In this document: positions 47,959 through 56,926 of the stretch, in pieces | How positions within the stretch are numbered: the first letter of the stretch is position 1 | How the letters are laid out: each line of letters begins with the position of its first letter | DNA from: JAGQRJ01 sp041402045 | Lineage (GTDB): Bacteria; Planctomycetota; J058 | Direction: 5' to 3' | DNA length: 64,000 nucleotides | NCBI GenBank assembly: GCA_041402045.1 | Contig: JAWKSZ010000012.1 | Span: forward strand, 62,001 to 126,000 | Position numbers and translations under genes: made by a program | Notes under the pieces: generated by a model | What the model saw: only the letters and a program-made list of their open reading frames with translations | What the model was told of the DNA's origin: nothing | Databases searched by the model: none

Positions 47959-47973
47959 TTCCACAACGTCGTT

Positions 47974-49563
47974 ATGAGTGTAACCCCCGAGTTTCCCGTC
48001 CCACCCATGGCCGGCCTGGACCTTCTGTTGAGCCTCGCGCTCGACCTCACCGCCTCGCTGACCAGCCGAGACCGCCACGACCGACTGGTCGCCGCGGTTC
48101 ACCGCGCATTGCCCGCCGACGCCGTTGCCCTGCTCCGCCTCGAAGGGAGCGTGCTCGTCCCCTCAGCGGCTCGTGGTCTGCGATCGGACGTGGTAGGACG
48201 GCGGTTCCACATAGACGAGCACCCCCGGCTCGGCGCGATCTGCGCGAATGAGGGGCCGCTGCGCTTCCCTCCCGAGAGCGACCTGCCGGACCCCTTCGAC
48301 GGGTTCCTCGCCGACGACCCACAGGCCCTCGCCGAGATCCACGCCTGCCTAGGCTGCCCCCTGCGCGTCGAGGGACAACTGGTGGGTGCGTTGACCGCGG
48401 ACGCCGTTCTCCCCGGGGCGTTCGACGCCCTCGAGCAGCGCTACCTAGAGCTCCTCGCGGCGCTGGCGGGGGTCGCGCTTCGGGTCTCAGCGTTGATCGA
48501 AGCCCTCGAGCAGGACGCCGCGAGGAGCGGCCTGGTCGCGCAAGACCTCATGCACGAGGCGCGGGAGCGCCGTGGCGGACCCCTCGCGGGGCGCAGCGAG
48601 GCCATGGCCCGTCTGCGCGAGGAGCTCCGCCTCGTCGCGGCGGCGGGCATGAACGTCCTGATAACAGGGGAGACGGGCACGGGCAAGGAACTGGTCGCGC
48701 GCGGCGTCCACGCAGCCTCGGTCCGACGCGACGAGCCGCTGATCTACGTCAACTGTGCGGCGCTCCCCGAGACCGTGGCGGAGAGCGAGCTCTTCGGCCA
48801 CGTCCGCGGCTCCTTCACCGGAGCGACCAGCAACCGCGCTGGTAAGTTCGAAGTCGCCAACCGGGGGACGCTGTTCCTGGACGAGGTCGGCGAGCTCCCC
48901 CTGACCGTGCAGCCCCTCCTGTTGCGCGCGCTTCAGGAGGGTGAGATCCAGCGCGTGGGCGCGGACGAGGTCAGGCGCGTCGATGTCCGCGTCGTCGCGG
49001 CGACGAACCGCGACCTCCCGGGCGAGGTCGAGGCCGGGAGGTTTCGCCGCGACCTCTACCACCGGCTCGCCGTCTACCACCTGCACGTGCCTCCCTTGCG
49101 CGAGCGGCCCGAAGACATCCCGCTCCTCGCCGGGCTGTTTTGCGATCTCGCGCGACGGCGGTTGGGCCTGGGGCCAGTGCGTCTGCGCCCGGATGCCATG
49201 GCCGCCCTGCAGAGCGCGACCTGGCCTGGAAACGTGCGGGAGCTCGAGAACGCTGTCGCCCGCGGCGTGCTGCGAGCCTCCGCCAAGGTCCGTCGCGGAG
49301 CGCCCGTGATCCTCGGACGCGAACACGTCTCCCTCGAGGAGCAGCCCGCGGCGCCCCCCACTACGACCGCCCTGGTCTCAGCCCCGAGCTTGACGCTCCC
49401 GCCAGGCGTCACCCTGCGCGAGGCGCTGGACGACTACCAACGCGACCTGATCCGCGCGACGGTCGAGGCCTCAGATGGCAACTGGGCCGCGGCGGCGCGT
49501 CGGCTGGGGGTGCAGCGCAGCAACCTGCACAGGACCGCGGCTCGCCTGGGGCTGCGTAAATAG
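47974..49563 (+). CDS. norR: NorR-type NO-responsive sigma-54 activator
   Basis: 529 residues from ATG 47974. GAF domain (about 15-175) keeps residues that bind the NO-sensing non-heme iron in NorR: GRRFHIDEHPRLGAI, DLPDPFDG (Asp ligands), EIHACLG (His123, Cys125) and LTADA (Asp). AAA+ domain: TGETGTGKE (Walker A, 231-239), HVRGSFTGA (GAFTGA loop with Ser for Ala), FLDEVGELP (Walker B, 301-309) and ATNRDL. C-terminal Fis-type HTH: AARRLGVQRSNLHRTAARLGLRK. It senses NO and drives sigma-54 polymerase at the divergent operon. Confidence 0.94.
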   Translation: MSVTPEFPVPPMAGLDLLLSLALDLTASLTSRDRHDRLVAAVHRALPADAVALLRLEGSVLVPSAARGLRSDVVGRRFHIDEHPRLGAICANEGPLRFPPESDLPDPFDGFLADDPQALAEIHACLGCPLRVEGQLVGALTADAVLPGAFDALEQRYLELLAALAGVALRVSALIEALEQDAARSGLVAQDLMHEARERRGGPLAGRSEAMARLREELRLVAAAGMNVLITGETGTGKELVARGVHAASVRRDEPLIYVNCAALPETVAESELFGHVRGSFTGATSNRAGKFEVANRGTLFLDEVGELPLTVQPLLLRALQEGEIQRVGADEVRRVDVRVVAATNRDLPGEVEAGRFRRDLYHRLAVYHLHVPPLRERPEDIPLLAGLFCDLARRRLGLGPVRLRPDAMAALQSATWPGNVRELENAVARGVLRASAKVRRGAPVILGREHVSLEEQPAAPPTTTALVSAPSLTLPPGVTLREALDDYQRDLIRATVEASDGNWAAAARRLGVQRSNLHRTAARLGLRK

Positions 49564-49611
49564 CGGCTACCCCCCAGAGCACCGACCTGGCCTGGGGGGA
49601 GGCCACCCAGC

Positions 49612-50676
49612 TCACCTCTCGACCGCCGCCCGAGCGAACAGCGAGTGGCAGAGACCTGCGAAGGTGAGGCCCCAGGCGCTCAGGGCTATGTACAGGAAGA
49701 CCTGCGGCAGGGGTCGCAGGAAACCCAGGTCGAGCGCCTCGATCAACTTGACGCTGCACGCGGTGTACATCCCCAAGGGAAACACAGCGGACCAATACAG
49801 CGGGTCGTAGCGCACGGGGACCCGCCGCAAGACGTGCCGCCACCACCCGAGCACGACCAAGAGCGGGATCCACCACGTCGCGATCGCCCAGGCCGCCACG
49901 CTGCCTCCGCGGAGAGACGGGAGCAGCGAGGTCAACAGCTCCGACTGCGGTGCAGCCAGGCTGAGGCACGCCCCCGCCAAGGTGGTGATCGCGGCTGCGC
50001 CCATGTTGATCCAGTAGGGCGGCTGGAGGTCGGCCGGGTCCATGGCGAAGAAGGTGTAGCGGTAGAACACCAAGCCTCCGATCCAGACGTAGAGGAGGCC
50101 GCCGCACGACCACGCCGACACCGCGAGGAACAAGAGCGCGGCCTGGTAGGAGGGCGCGACCGCGACGAGCTGACAGCTCGACACGGAGACCGCCTGAGCA
50201 GCGACCACCGCGACCAGCCACCCGCCGTTGAGTCCGCGCTCGAGGTCCGGCTTGGAGCGGTTGACCGTCAACGCCGCGAACACGGCGTAGGTCACGAGCA
50301 CGAACAGGAACACTCCGAGCGCCCAGAGGCCGACCGCGAGCCAGGCGACTCGGTAGACGAGGACGCATTGAGTGGACAAGACGCACGAGGCTGCCGCCCA
50401 CGTGAAGAACCCGACCCCCCGAGAGTGATCCCCCACGTCCGCCGCGAAGGCACGCGGGAAGCGAAGCGCGCGGCGGATCATGAACGCCCAGAGCGCGACG
50501 TAGAACGCACCGTTCATGAGTTGGAGGCACAGGGCGACGCTGCGCAGTCCCATGAGGTTCGAAGCGATCGACACGATCCCGGTAGCCATGACCAACGCGA
50601 AATACGCCGGGTGGGGGTGCAGCGCGGACGCGTGTGTCGGTTCCCGCCCGGCGAGCGCCGGCGTCGACTCGTTCAC
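49612..50676 (-). CDS. TDT/SLAC1/TehA-family transporter
   Basis: 354 residues. GTG 50676 overlaps the previous stop (GTGA), with GAGGAG upstream. Ten hydrophobic helices; opening HPAYFALVMATGIVSIASNL is the TDT/SLAC1 signature (F-x-x-V-M-A-T-G-I). Others: WAAASCVLSTQCVLVYRVAWL, YVWIGGLVFYRYTFF, WIPLLVVLGWWRH, SAVFPLGMYTACSVKLIEAL. Members move small anions such as malate, chloride, nitrate or sulfite. Proximity to the NO locus makes an anion role in nitrogen metabolism possible but unproved. Confidence 0.85.
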   Translation of the reverse strand: MNESTPALAGREPTHASALHPHPAYFALVMATGIVSIASNLMGLRSVALCLQLMNGAFYVALWAFMIRRALRFPRAFAADVGDHSRGVGFFTWAAASCVLSTQCVLVYRVAWLAVGLWALGVFLFVLVTYAVFAALTVNRSKPDLERGLNGGWLVAVVAAQAVSVSSCQLVAVAPSYQAALLFLAVSAWSCGGLLYVWIGGLVFYRYTFFAMDPADLQPPYWINMGAAAITTLAGACLSLAAPQSELLTSLLPSLRGGSVAAWAIATWWIPLLVVLGWWRHVLRRVPVRYDPLYWSAVFPLGMYTACSVKLIEALDLGFLRPLPQVFLYIALSAWGLTFAGLCHSLFARAAVER

Positions 50677-50903
50677 TCCTCGTCGAGCCTGGCCAGGTAG
50701 CGCAGCAACCCCAGGTTTAGGAGAAAGCACGCCCCGCTCGTCACGGCGGCCGGCCATACCACCCGAGAATCTCCGCCCAAGTGAGCGTTCGTGGTCGCCA
50801 CCAGCAACCAGAGCTGCAGGCTCACCAGGCACACCGAGACGCAGAGGATGCCCAGGACCACCGCGGAGCGCTGCGCGTACGAGAGTGACCCGCCCGTGCT
50901 CAT
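50673..50903 (-). CDS. Small two-helix membrane protein
   Basis: 76 residues. ATG 50903 overlaps the stop of the preceding frame (ATGA). Two membrane helices: AVVLGILCVSVCLVSLQLWLL and VWPAAVTSGACFLLNLGLLRYL, with a short loop. Ends with LARLDEE. Translationally coupled to the TDT transporter, so it may be an accessory subunit. DUF6755-like in layout; not confirmed. Confidence 0.7.
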   Translation of the reverse strand: MSTGGSLSYAQRSAVVLGILCVSVCLVSLQLWLLVATTNAHLGGDSRVVWPAAVTSGACFLLNLGLLRYLARLDEE

Positions 50904-51069
50904 GTGCTCAGCATCACTCCCGTCGCCACGATCTCTCCTCCCTCTACCTCCAGCGACACCCTCGGCGAGGGGCGTCGAGGCGGCCCCGACAGCGGCCGCC
51001 CGGACCGCAGGTCGAAGACCCCGCGACGAGCGATCCCCAAGCCGCTGCCTTAGCAGTGTCCCTGCTCAC
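50900..51069 (-). pseudogene. Rieske-like C-terminal remnant
   Basis: From GTG 51069 (ribosome site GGAGGTG) the frame reads SRDTAKAAAWG; adding one base at a G run (about 51035) gives IARRGVFDLRSGRPLSGPPRRPSPRVSLEVEGGEIVATG, the last part of a Rieske [2Fe-2S] domain (FDLxxGxxLxGPxxxPLPxYxVxxxGGxI). The CxH and CxxH cluster ligands are absent. The stop overlaps the next start (ATGA). Confidence 0.4.
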
Positions 51070-51283
51070 GTCTTCACCTCCGTCCGTTCCCGTCCGAGAC
51101 CCGTCCAGCCTCTCCTGTGGCCTGCGAGGAGGTTACCCAACGAGGTCCCCTGTTCCCACACCGCGCGTCCTCCCCAAATACGTTTCGCTGGCTACTTCAT
51201 GCACACCGCGATGTCACAGGGACGTGAATCGTGGCCCGCGGCCAAAAGGGTTATTTCGGCCACCCATTTGAACGTAGCCCGGC
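51070..51283. other. Intergenic region, divergent promoters
   Basis: GC-rich with an AT-richer part near 51170-51280. No FNR-type TTGAT-N4-ATCAA box and no convincing sigma-54 site was found. No gene seen. Confidence 0.3.
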
Positions 51284-53059
51284 ATGACCTCACGCGCCAG
51301 CGCTCGATATCTTGCCTTCCTTGGCCTCGCCTTCCTTTCCTTCGGAGCGCTGGGCGCGGGGTGTTCGGGGGGCGGAGGCGGCGGCGGCTCGTCGTCGCCG
51401 CCTCCGTCCTCCGGCGCCCCCCCGACCTCGAGCACCCCGACCCCGTTCGGCTCTGCCGCCTGGCCGCACCTGGCCGCCGCGCGCCGGGTGGAGGTGCACC
51501 CCTTCGTGACCTCGGAGGCCTGCGCCCGCTGCCACGGCACCGACCCCGTCGCCAACCGCGACGCCGCGGGCCGCGACGTGTCGCCCTACCAGCTCTGGCA
51601 GGCGTCCATGATGGCCAACGCGGTCCGCGACCCCCTGTGGCGCGCGCAGGTCTCGGTCGAGATCGCCGCGACCCCCGCGGCGCGGGACGCGATCGAGTCC
51701 AAGTGCATTGGCTGCCACGCCCCCATGGCGCAGTTCGACGCCCAGTCCCGGGGCGAGCCGCTGACCCTGGGGCTCCTCGCCCAGGACACCGACCGCGCGC
51801 AGCTCGCGCTAGACGGCGTGTCGTGCAGCGCCTGCCACCAGATCGAGCCCGCCGCGGACCCGGCGGCGACCTTCAACGGGGCGTTCGCCTTCAACGGCCA
51901 GCGCGAGATCTACGGCCCCCACGCCAACCCGGCGGGGAGCCCCATGGCGGTGGCGCTGAACTACCTCCCCCGAGAGAGCGCCCACGTCAGCCGCTCGGAG
52001 CTCTGCGCGAGCTGCCACACCCTGACCACCGCCGCCCTCGACGCGCGGGGGAACCCGACGGGCGGCCAGCTCGCCGAGCAGTCGCCGTTCCTGGAGTGGC
52101 AGAACTCCGACTTCAACGACCAGGTCGCGCAGCCGAGCGCCCTCGCCGCGAGCTGCCAGGCCTGTCACCTGCCGCGCACCGACCGCGACGGGCAGGCGAT
52201 CCAGACCCAGATCGCCGAGTCGGGGCTGGGGACGCAGGTGCGCCAGAGCCTCGGGCGCCACGTGTTCGTGGGCGGGAACACCCTCGTCCCGCAGATCCTC
52301 CGCGACCAGGCCGCGGACCTGCGGCCCCTCGCGCCCCGGGCCGCGTTCGACGCCCTGATCGAGGAGACCCGCGACCAGCTCACCCGGCGCACGGCGCGGG
52401 TGAGCGTGGGCGCCGCGACGCGGAGCGCCGACGTGCTCGAGGTCCCGGTCACGGTGGAGAACCTCTGCGGGCACAAGCTCCCGACCGGCCACCCGGTGCG
52501 CCGCGCCTGGATCCGGTTCGAGGTCACCGACCCCCGGGGCGCCACGGTGTTCGCCTCCGGGTCCTACGACGCCGAGGGGCGGATCGTGGCGGGCGGGGCC
52601 CCGCTCCCGAGCGAGGCCCTGGGCGGGCCCCACCAGCCGCACCACGCCACGATCACCACCCCCGCCCAGGTGCAGATCTACCAGTCGCTCATGCGCGACG
52701 GTGCAGGGGACCTGACGTTCCTCCTCCTGCGCGGGGAGGGCTACCTCAAGGACAACCGCCTGCTCCCCCAGGGCTGGAGCGCGGCGGGGCCCGGCGCGGC
52801 GACCACCGCCCCCCAGGGGCTCGGCGCCGACGCGGACTTCGTGGGGGGCAGCGACACGGTGCGCTACCGCTTCCGCGCGCCGCTGGCGGCGGGCCCCTAC
52901 ACGGTGCGCGCGACCCTGGTCTACCAGGCCCTCAGCGCGCGCTACGCGGCCGAGCTGTTCGCGTATAGGACCCCCGAAGTCGAGGCGTTCCAAGCCTACT
53001 ACGGCGCCGCCGACCGGTCCCCCGAGCCGGTGGCCAGCGGCCAGGCGCAGGTGAACTGA
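51284..53059 (+). CDS. Pentaheme cytochrome c lipoprotein
   Basis: 591 residues from ATG 51284. Signal with lipobox ALGAGC and a Gly/Ser/Pro linker. Five CxxCH sites: CARCH, CIGCH, CSACH, CASCH, CQACH, within the first ~300 residues, spaced as in multiheme cytochromes of the c552/c554 type. The second half (from VGAATRSADVLEVPVTVENL) is beta-rich, with CGHKLPTGHPVRRAW and ATITTPAQVQIYQSLM, a layout seen in large multiheme proteins with a C-terminal immunoglobulin-like domain. Periplasmic or outer-membrane electron carrier; enzymatic role not evident. Confidence 0.88.
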   Translation: MTSRASARYLAFLGLAFLSFGALGAGCSGGGGGGGSSSPPPSSGAPPTSSTPTPFGSAAWPHLAAARRVEVHPFVTSEACARCHGTDPVANRDAAGRDVSPYQLWQASMMANAVRDPLWRAQVSVEIAATPAARDAIESKCIGCHAPMAQFDAQSRGEPLTLGLLAQDTDRAQLALDGVSCSACHQIEPAADPAATFNGAFAFNGQREIYGPHANPAGSPMAVALNYLPRESAHVSRSELCASCHTLTTAALDARGNPTGGQLAEQSPFLEWQNSDFNDQVAQPSALAASCQACHLPRTDRDGQAIQTQIAESGLGTQVRQSLGRHVFVGGNTLVPQILRDQAADLRPLAPRAAFDALIEETRDQLTRRTARVSVGAATRSADVLEVPVTVENLCGHKLPTGHPVRRAWIRFEVTDPRGATVFASGSYDAEGRIVAGGAPLPSEALGGPHQPHHATITTPAQVQIYQSLMRDGAGDLTFLLLRGEGYLKDNRLLPQGWSAAGPGAATTAPQGLGADADFVGGSDTVRYRFRAPLAAGPYTVRATLVYQALSARYAAELFAYRTPEVEAFQAYYGAADRSPEPVASGQAQVN

Positions 53060-53098
53060 GGGCCGAGCCAGGGCGCTGGCCCGGCCGATCCGGGCGGC

Positions 53099-53104
53099 TA
53101 CACT
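53099..53104 (+). promoter_or_regulatory. Putative -10 element
   Basis: TACACT, 17 nt before the GTG at 53122, with GGAGTGGAGG as ribosome site between. Confidence 0.4.
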
Positions 53105-53121
53105 GGGAGTGGAGGAGCGCC

Positions 53122-53895
53122 GTGCACACGCTCTACACCCGCACCGGAGGCAGCCGCGAGGGCTCGGGGTTCCCCCGCACGCGCTGGTCCCTGGTCGCGC
53201 GGGTGGTGCAGCCCGACAGCCGCGCCGGGTCGCGCACCCGCGACGACGCGCTGACCGAGCTCGTCTCCAGCTACTGGCGCCCGGTCTACCGCACCCTGCG
53301 CGTGCGCTACCGCCGCCAGCGCGAGGAGGCCGAGGACCTGACCCAGGCCTACTTCCTGAGCCTGATCGAGGACCGGACCCTGGAGCGCTTCGTGGCCGAC
53401 CCCGCGGCCGGGCGCTTCCGCAGCCTGCTGCGCGCGCTGCTCGAGACCTTCGTGCGCGACGCCGACCGCTACGCGCGCCGGCAGAAGCGCGGCGGCGACC
53501 GGGTGCACGTGCCCCTCGACCCGAGCACGATCGAGGCGCTGGAGGCGCGGATCGCGCGGGAGCCCGAGGAGGACCCCTTCGACCGCGAGTGGCGCAGCCT
53601 GGTGATCGACCAGGCCCTGGCGGACCTCGCCAACGAGGCGCGCAGCCCCCTGGCCCAGCGCCGGGTGCAGGTGTTCCTGGCCTACGAGGTCGAGCCCAAG
53701 GGCGAGGAGCGCCCGACCTACGCCGAGCTCGCCCGGCGGCTGGGGGCCCAGCCCCACGACGTGAAGAACGACCTGGTCGCCAGCCGGCGGCGCTTCGCGG
53801 AGCTGATCCTCGATCGGATCCGCGAGGAGACCCGCGACGAGGCCGAGGCCCGCGAGGAGCTGCGCAGCCTGTTCGGCCGGGCCCCGGGCGCGTGA
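53122..53895 (+). CDS. ECF sigma factor, planctomycete type
   Basis: 257 residues from GTG 53122. Region 2: TRWSLVARVVQP, ELVSSYWRPVYRTLRVRY, EAEDLTQAYFLSLIED, RFRSLLRALLETFVRDA and a KRGG turn, as in the ECF groups abundant in Planctomycetota (DLTQ-x-YF, G-R-F-R-x-x-L, KRGG). Region 4: ERPTYAELARRLGAQPHDVKNDLVASRRRFAELI. The stop overlaps the start of the kinase gene (GTGA). In this family the partner kinase phosphorylates the sigma factor instead of a classical anti-sigma. Confidence 0.88.
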   Translation: MHTLYTRTGGSREGSGFPRTRWSLVARVVQPDSRAGSRTRDDALTELVSSYWRPVYRTLRVRYRRQREEAEDLTQAYFLSLIEDRTLERFVADPAAGRFRSLLRALLETFVRDADRYARRQKRGGDRVHVPLDPSTIEALEARIAREPEEDPFDREWRSLVIDQALADLANEARSPLAQRRVQVFLAYEVEPKGEERPTYAELARRLGAQPHDVKNDLVASRRRFAELILDRIREETRDEAEAREELRSLFGRAPGA

Positions 53896-54785
53896 TCGAG
53901 CCCGAGGCCTACCGGCGGCTGGCGGAGCTGGCCTGGGTCCACGCCCCGCCGGCGGAGGAGCCCGGGGACGAGGACAAGGTCGGGCGCTACACCCTCGTCG
54001 AGCGCCTGGGCGCGGGGGCCGCGGGGGTGGTGTTCCACGCCGTGGACCCCGAGGGCCACGCGGTCGCGATCAAGGTGCTGAGGCGCCGGCGCGGCTCGCG
54101 CTACCTGCGCGAGGTCGAGCTGCTCGAGCGTACGGCCCAGCGCCCAGGGGTGGTCGCGCTCCTCGACGCGGGGCGCTCGAGCCGCGGGCCCTACCTCGTG
54201 CTCGAGCTGGCCGAGGGCGGGAGCCTGCGCAGCGTGCTCACCCGGCGCGGGGTCCTGCCCTGGCGCGAGGCGGCGGAGCTCGTGGCCCAGGTCGCCGAGA
54301 GCCTGGGCGAGCTGCACCAGGACGGGATCATTCACCGCGACCTCAAGCCCGAGAACATTCTGCTCCAGGGCGACGGGCGCCCGCTGCTCTCGGACTTCGG
54401 CCTGGCGAAGGACCTGGGGGACGAGGACGGCGAGCTGACCGCGGCCGGCTTCGCGCTGGGGACCGTGGGCTACATGGCGCCGGAGCTCCTCGACGGGCGC
54501 CGCGACCAGCTCGGGCCCTGGACCGACGTGTTCGCCCTCGGCGCCGTGCTCTACGAGCTGGCGTCGGGGCGCCCGCCGTTCCAGGGCAAGACGCTGAACG
54601 AGGCCGCGCGCTCGATCAAGGCGGGGCAGGTCAAGAGCCTGGGCGTCGACCCGGCGCTCGACGCGCTGGTGCGCACGTGCTTAGCTACCGACCCCGCGGC
54701 GCGGTTCCCCTCGGCCCGCGAGCTGGCCCGCGCGCTGCGCGCGCTGCTCGCGCCGCCGCCGGAGCCCGCGGACGAGTCGGAGTGA
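53892..54785 (+). CDS. Soluble Ser/Thr protein kinase coupled to ECF sigma
   Basis: 297 residues from GTG 53892, overlapping the ECF stop. Kinase core: LVERLGAGAAGVVFHA, AIKVL, HRDLKPENILL, SDFGLAKDL, GTVGYMAPEL, DVFALGAVLYELASG. It is short and has no membrane helix or sensor domain, so it likely acts in the cytoplasm on its sigma partner. All catalytic residues are present. The short N-terminal tail (about 30 residues, IEPEAYRRLAELAW) may hold the docking site. Confidence 0.9.
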   Translation: MIEPEAYRRLAELAWVHAPPAEEPGDEDKVGRYTLVERLGAGAAGVVFHAVDPEGHAVAIKVLRRRRGSRYLREVELLERTAQRPGVVALLDAGRSSRGPYLVLELAEGGSLRSVLTRRGVLPWREAAELVAQVAESLGELHQDGIIHRDLKPENILLQGDGRPLLSDFGLAKDLGDEDGELTAAGFALGTVGYMAPELLDGRRDQLGPWTDVFALGAVLYELASGRPPFQGKTLNEAARSIKAGQVKSLGVDPALDALVRTCLATDPAARFPSARELARALRALLAPPPEPADESE

Positions 54786-54814
54786 GGTGGATCGAGTGAG
54801 CGCAGGGGCGACCG

Positions 54815-54960
54815 GTCGCAGAGGAGGCACGCGTCGCGAGCGTGCCGGCCGGCGGCGGGCGGGGATAAACCCCGCCCCTACCCCCGTATGCCCGAGCGGC
54901 AGAGAAGGTACGCGTCCCGAGCGTCCTGCCCTGCGGCGGGCGGGGCTGAACCCCGCCCGC
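54815..54960. repeat. Two direct 80-bp units ending in REP-like hairpins
   Basis: Each unit has a CAGAG-AGG-ACGCGTC-CGAGCG segment and ends in GGGCGGGG...CCCCGCCC (GATAAA at 54857, CTGAA at 54938). Same hairpin family as at 13331. Confidence 0.78.
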
Positions 54961-55004
54961 GCGCGCAGGCGCGCTCCCCGTGCCCCTGAGAGGAGGCGAG
55001 CTCC

Positions 55005-55625
55005 GTGAACGAGCCCCAGCAACCGCCGGCCGCCCGCGCGTCGAGCTCCTGCCTGCGCTGCGGGCTGGTGCTCGGGCTCCTGACCGGGGTGTGCCTGGGG
55101 AGCGCCTTGTTCCTGCGCTCGCGCTCGGAGAGCCCCGACTACGTGCGCGGGGTGCTGCAGGAGCTTTTGCCCGCCACGATCCCGCCGGGCTACAAGCCAG
55201 CGCGCGCGCTGCCGCTCCCGATCCGCGACCAGCAGTTCGTGACGATCGTGCCCCAGGACGTGGAGGTCTCGACCTCGGGCCCCGGCGACCTGCGCTTCGT
55301 GATCAACATAAACGCGATCCCGCGGGGCCTCGAGCCCGGCGAGTTCATGGACAAGCTCGAGGGCTGGCTGGCCGCCGACCAGGCGCGCAAGCTCGAGATC
55401 CAGGCCAAGCAGGCGATCACGTTCCAGGTGCGGGGCGAGGCGGTCGAGGGCCGGGACCTGCAGGGGGTGCTGGGCACGACCGGGGCGCCGCTGCGCCTGA
55501 TCTGGGTGCCCCTGCTCCAGGACCCGCGAGACCCGGAGCAGGGCTGGGTGCTCGTGGCGAGCATGGGCACCCCCGAGGCCTTCGACGAGGCCGCGGTGCG
55601 CGCGTTCCTCGAGAGCGTGGAGTAG
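55005..55625 (+). CDS. Hypothetical protein with one membrane helix
   Basis: 206 residues. Pro/Ala-rich start, then CLRCGLVLGLLTGVCLGSALFL as a single N-terminal membrane helix (residues 15-36). The outside part has LPATIPPGYKPARALPLP, a strand-rich RFVININAIPRGLEP and a helix with KLEGWLAADQARKLEIQAKQ. A putative ribosome site GAGGAGG lies upstream of the start. No domain recognised. Same strand as pntAA but with 87 bp and a promoter between. Confidence 0.62.
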   Translation: MNEPQQPPAARASSSCLRCGLVLGLLTGVCLGSALFLRSRSESPDYVRGVLQELLPATIPPGYKPARALPLPIRDQQFVTIVPQDVEVSTSGPGDLRFVININAIPRGLEPGEFMDKLEGWLAADQARKLEIQAKQAITFQVRGEAVEGRDLQGVLGTTGAPLRLIWVPLLQDPRDPEQGWVLVASMGTPEAFDEAAVRAFLESVE

Positions 55626-55658
55626 CGCCCCGTCCCACGACAGGGCAGCCCCTCGCGG

Positions 55659-55686
55659 TTCAAGCCCCCGGGGGCGGTGGTATACT
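55659..55686 (+). promoter_or_regulatory. Putative promoter of pnt operon (TTCAAG, 16 bp, TATACT)
   Basis: TATACT at 55681-55686 is the best -10 in the window; TTCAAG at 55659-55664. The leader to the ATG at 55713 is about 20 nt and carries GGGAGCAG. Confidence 0.5.
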
Positions 55687-55712
55687 CCCGCCCCACCAGC
55701 GGGAGCAGCTCC

Positions 55713-56885
55713 ATGACCACCGTGTTCGTCCCCAAAGAGGTCCACGACGGCGAGACCCGGGTCGCCGCGACCCCCGAGACCGTCAAGCGCATGATCAAGC
55801 GCGGGATCAAGGTCACCGTGGAGAAGGGCGCCGGGATCGCGAGCGATATCCCGGACGCCGAGTTCCAGGAGGCCGGGGCGACCCTGGTCGACGGCAACGC
55901 CGAGGCCTGGAGCGCTGCGGACCTCGTGATCAAGGTCCTGCCCCCCGAGGCGCACCCGACCCTCGGCAAGCACGAGGTCGAGCTCTTGCGCGAGGGCGCG
56001 TTCCTGATCTCGTTCGTGTGGTCGGTGACCGACCCCGAGCTGGCGCAGAAGCTGCAGACCCAGGGCGTGAGCGCGATCGCCATGGAGGCCGTGCCCCGGA
56101 TCTCGCGCGCGCAGAAGATGGACGCGCTCAGCTCGCAGGCGAACCTCGCCGGCTACAAGGCGGTGCTCCTCGGCGCCAACGCCATGGGCAAGATCATGCC
56201 GATGATGGTCACCGCGGCGGGCACGCTGAAGCCGGCCAAGGCCGTGATCATGGGCGCCGGCGTGGCCGGGCTGCAGGCGATCGCGACCGCCAAGCGCCTG
56301 GGCGCGGTGGTGTGGGCGACCGACATTCGCCCCGCGGTCAAGGAGCAGGTCGAGAGCCTCGGCGGCAAGTTCATTGACGTCCCGGGGGTCGGCGGCGAGG
56401 ACGCCGGCGGCTACGCCAAGGCCCTCACGCCGGAGCAGCTCAAGGAGCAGCAGCGCCTGGTGCGCGAGCACCTGGTCGACAGCGACCTGGTGGTCACGAC
56501 CGCGCTGGTCCCCGGCAAGAAGGCGCCGACCCTGATCCCGGCGGACGTGGTCAAGGACATGAAGCCCGGCGCGGTGATCGTGGACCTGGCCGTGGGCCAG
56601 GGCGGCAACTGCGAGCTCTCGGAGCCCGGCACGACCGTCGAGGTCAACGGGGTCAAGATCCTGGGCGAGGTCAACATGCCCGGGCTGCTCGCCGCCGACG
56701 CCAGCGCGGTCTACGCGCGCAACGTGCTCGCGCTGATCACCGACATGACCGACAAGGAGTCGGGGGAGATCAAGCTCAACCTCGAGGACGAGGTCTTCGA
56801 CAAGGCGCTGATCACCCACGAGAAGGCCGTGCGCCACGAGCCGACGAAGGAGGCGATCGAGAAGCTCGCCTCTTCGGCGAGCTAG
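55713..56885 (+). CDS. pntAA: NAD(P) transhydrogenase subunit alpha 1
   Basis: 390 residues. NAD(H)-binding domain I of proton-translocating transhydrogenase, cytoplasmic. Opening VFVPKEVHDGETRVAATPET, RISRAQKMDALSSQANLAGYKAVL (the S-S-Q-x-N-x-A-G-Y signature), GAGVAGLQAIATAKRLGA (GxGxxG nucleotide loop), ATDIRPAVKEQVESLGGKF, and VDLAVGQGGNCELSEPG. Full length for the split-alpha type found in Alphaproteobacteria and Planctomycetota. First gene of pntAA-pntAB-pntB, which transfers hydride between NADH and NADP using the proton gradient. Confidence 0.95.
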   Translation: MTTVFVPKEVHDGETRVAATPETVKRMIKRGIKVTVEKGAGIASDIPDAEFQEAGATLVDGNAEAWSAADLVIKVLPPEAHPTLGKHEVELLREGAFLISFVWSVTDPELAQKLQTQGVSAIAMEAVPRISRAQKMDALSSQANLAGYKAVLLGANAMGKIMPMMVTAAGTLKPAKAVIMGAGVAGLQAIATAKRLGAVVWATDIRPAVKEQVESLGGKFIDVPGVGGEDAGGYAKALTPEQLKEQQRLVREHLVDSDLVVTTALVPGKKAPTLIPADVVKDMKPGAVIVDLAVGQGGNCELSEPGTTVEVNGVKILGEVNMPGLLAADASAVYARNVLALITDMTDKESGEIKLNLEDEVFDKALITHEKAVRHEPTKEAIEKLASSAS

Positions 56886-56926
56886 CGCGCGTCCCCCCTA
56901 GAACCCACCACCGAGACGAGCAGACG

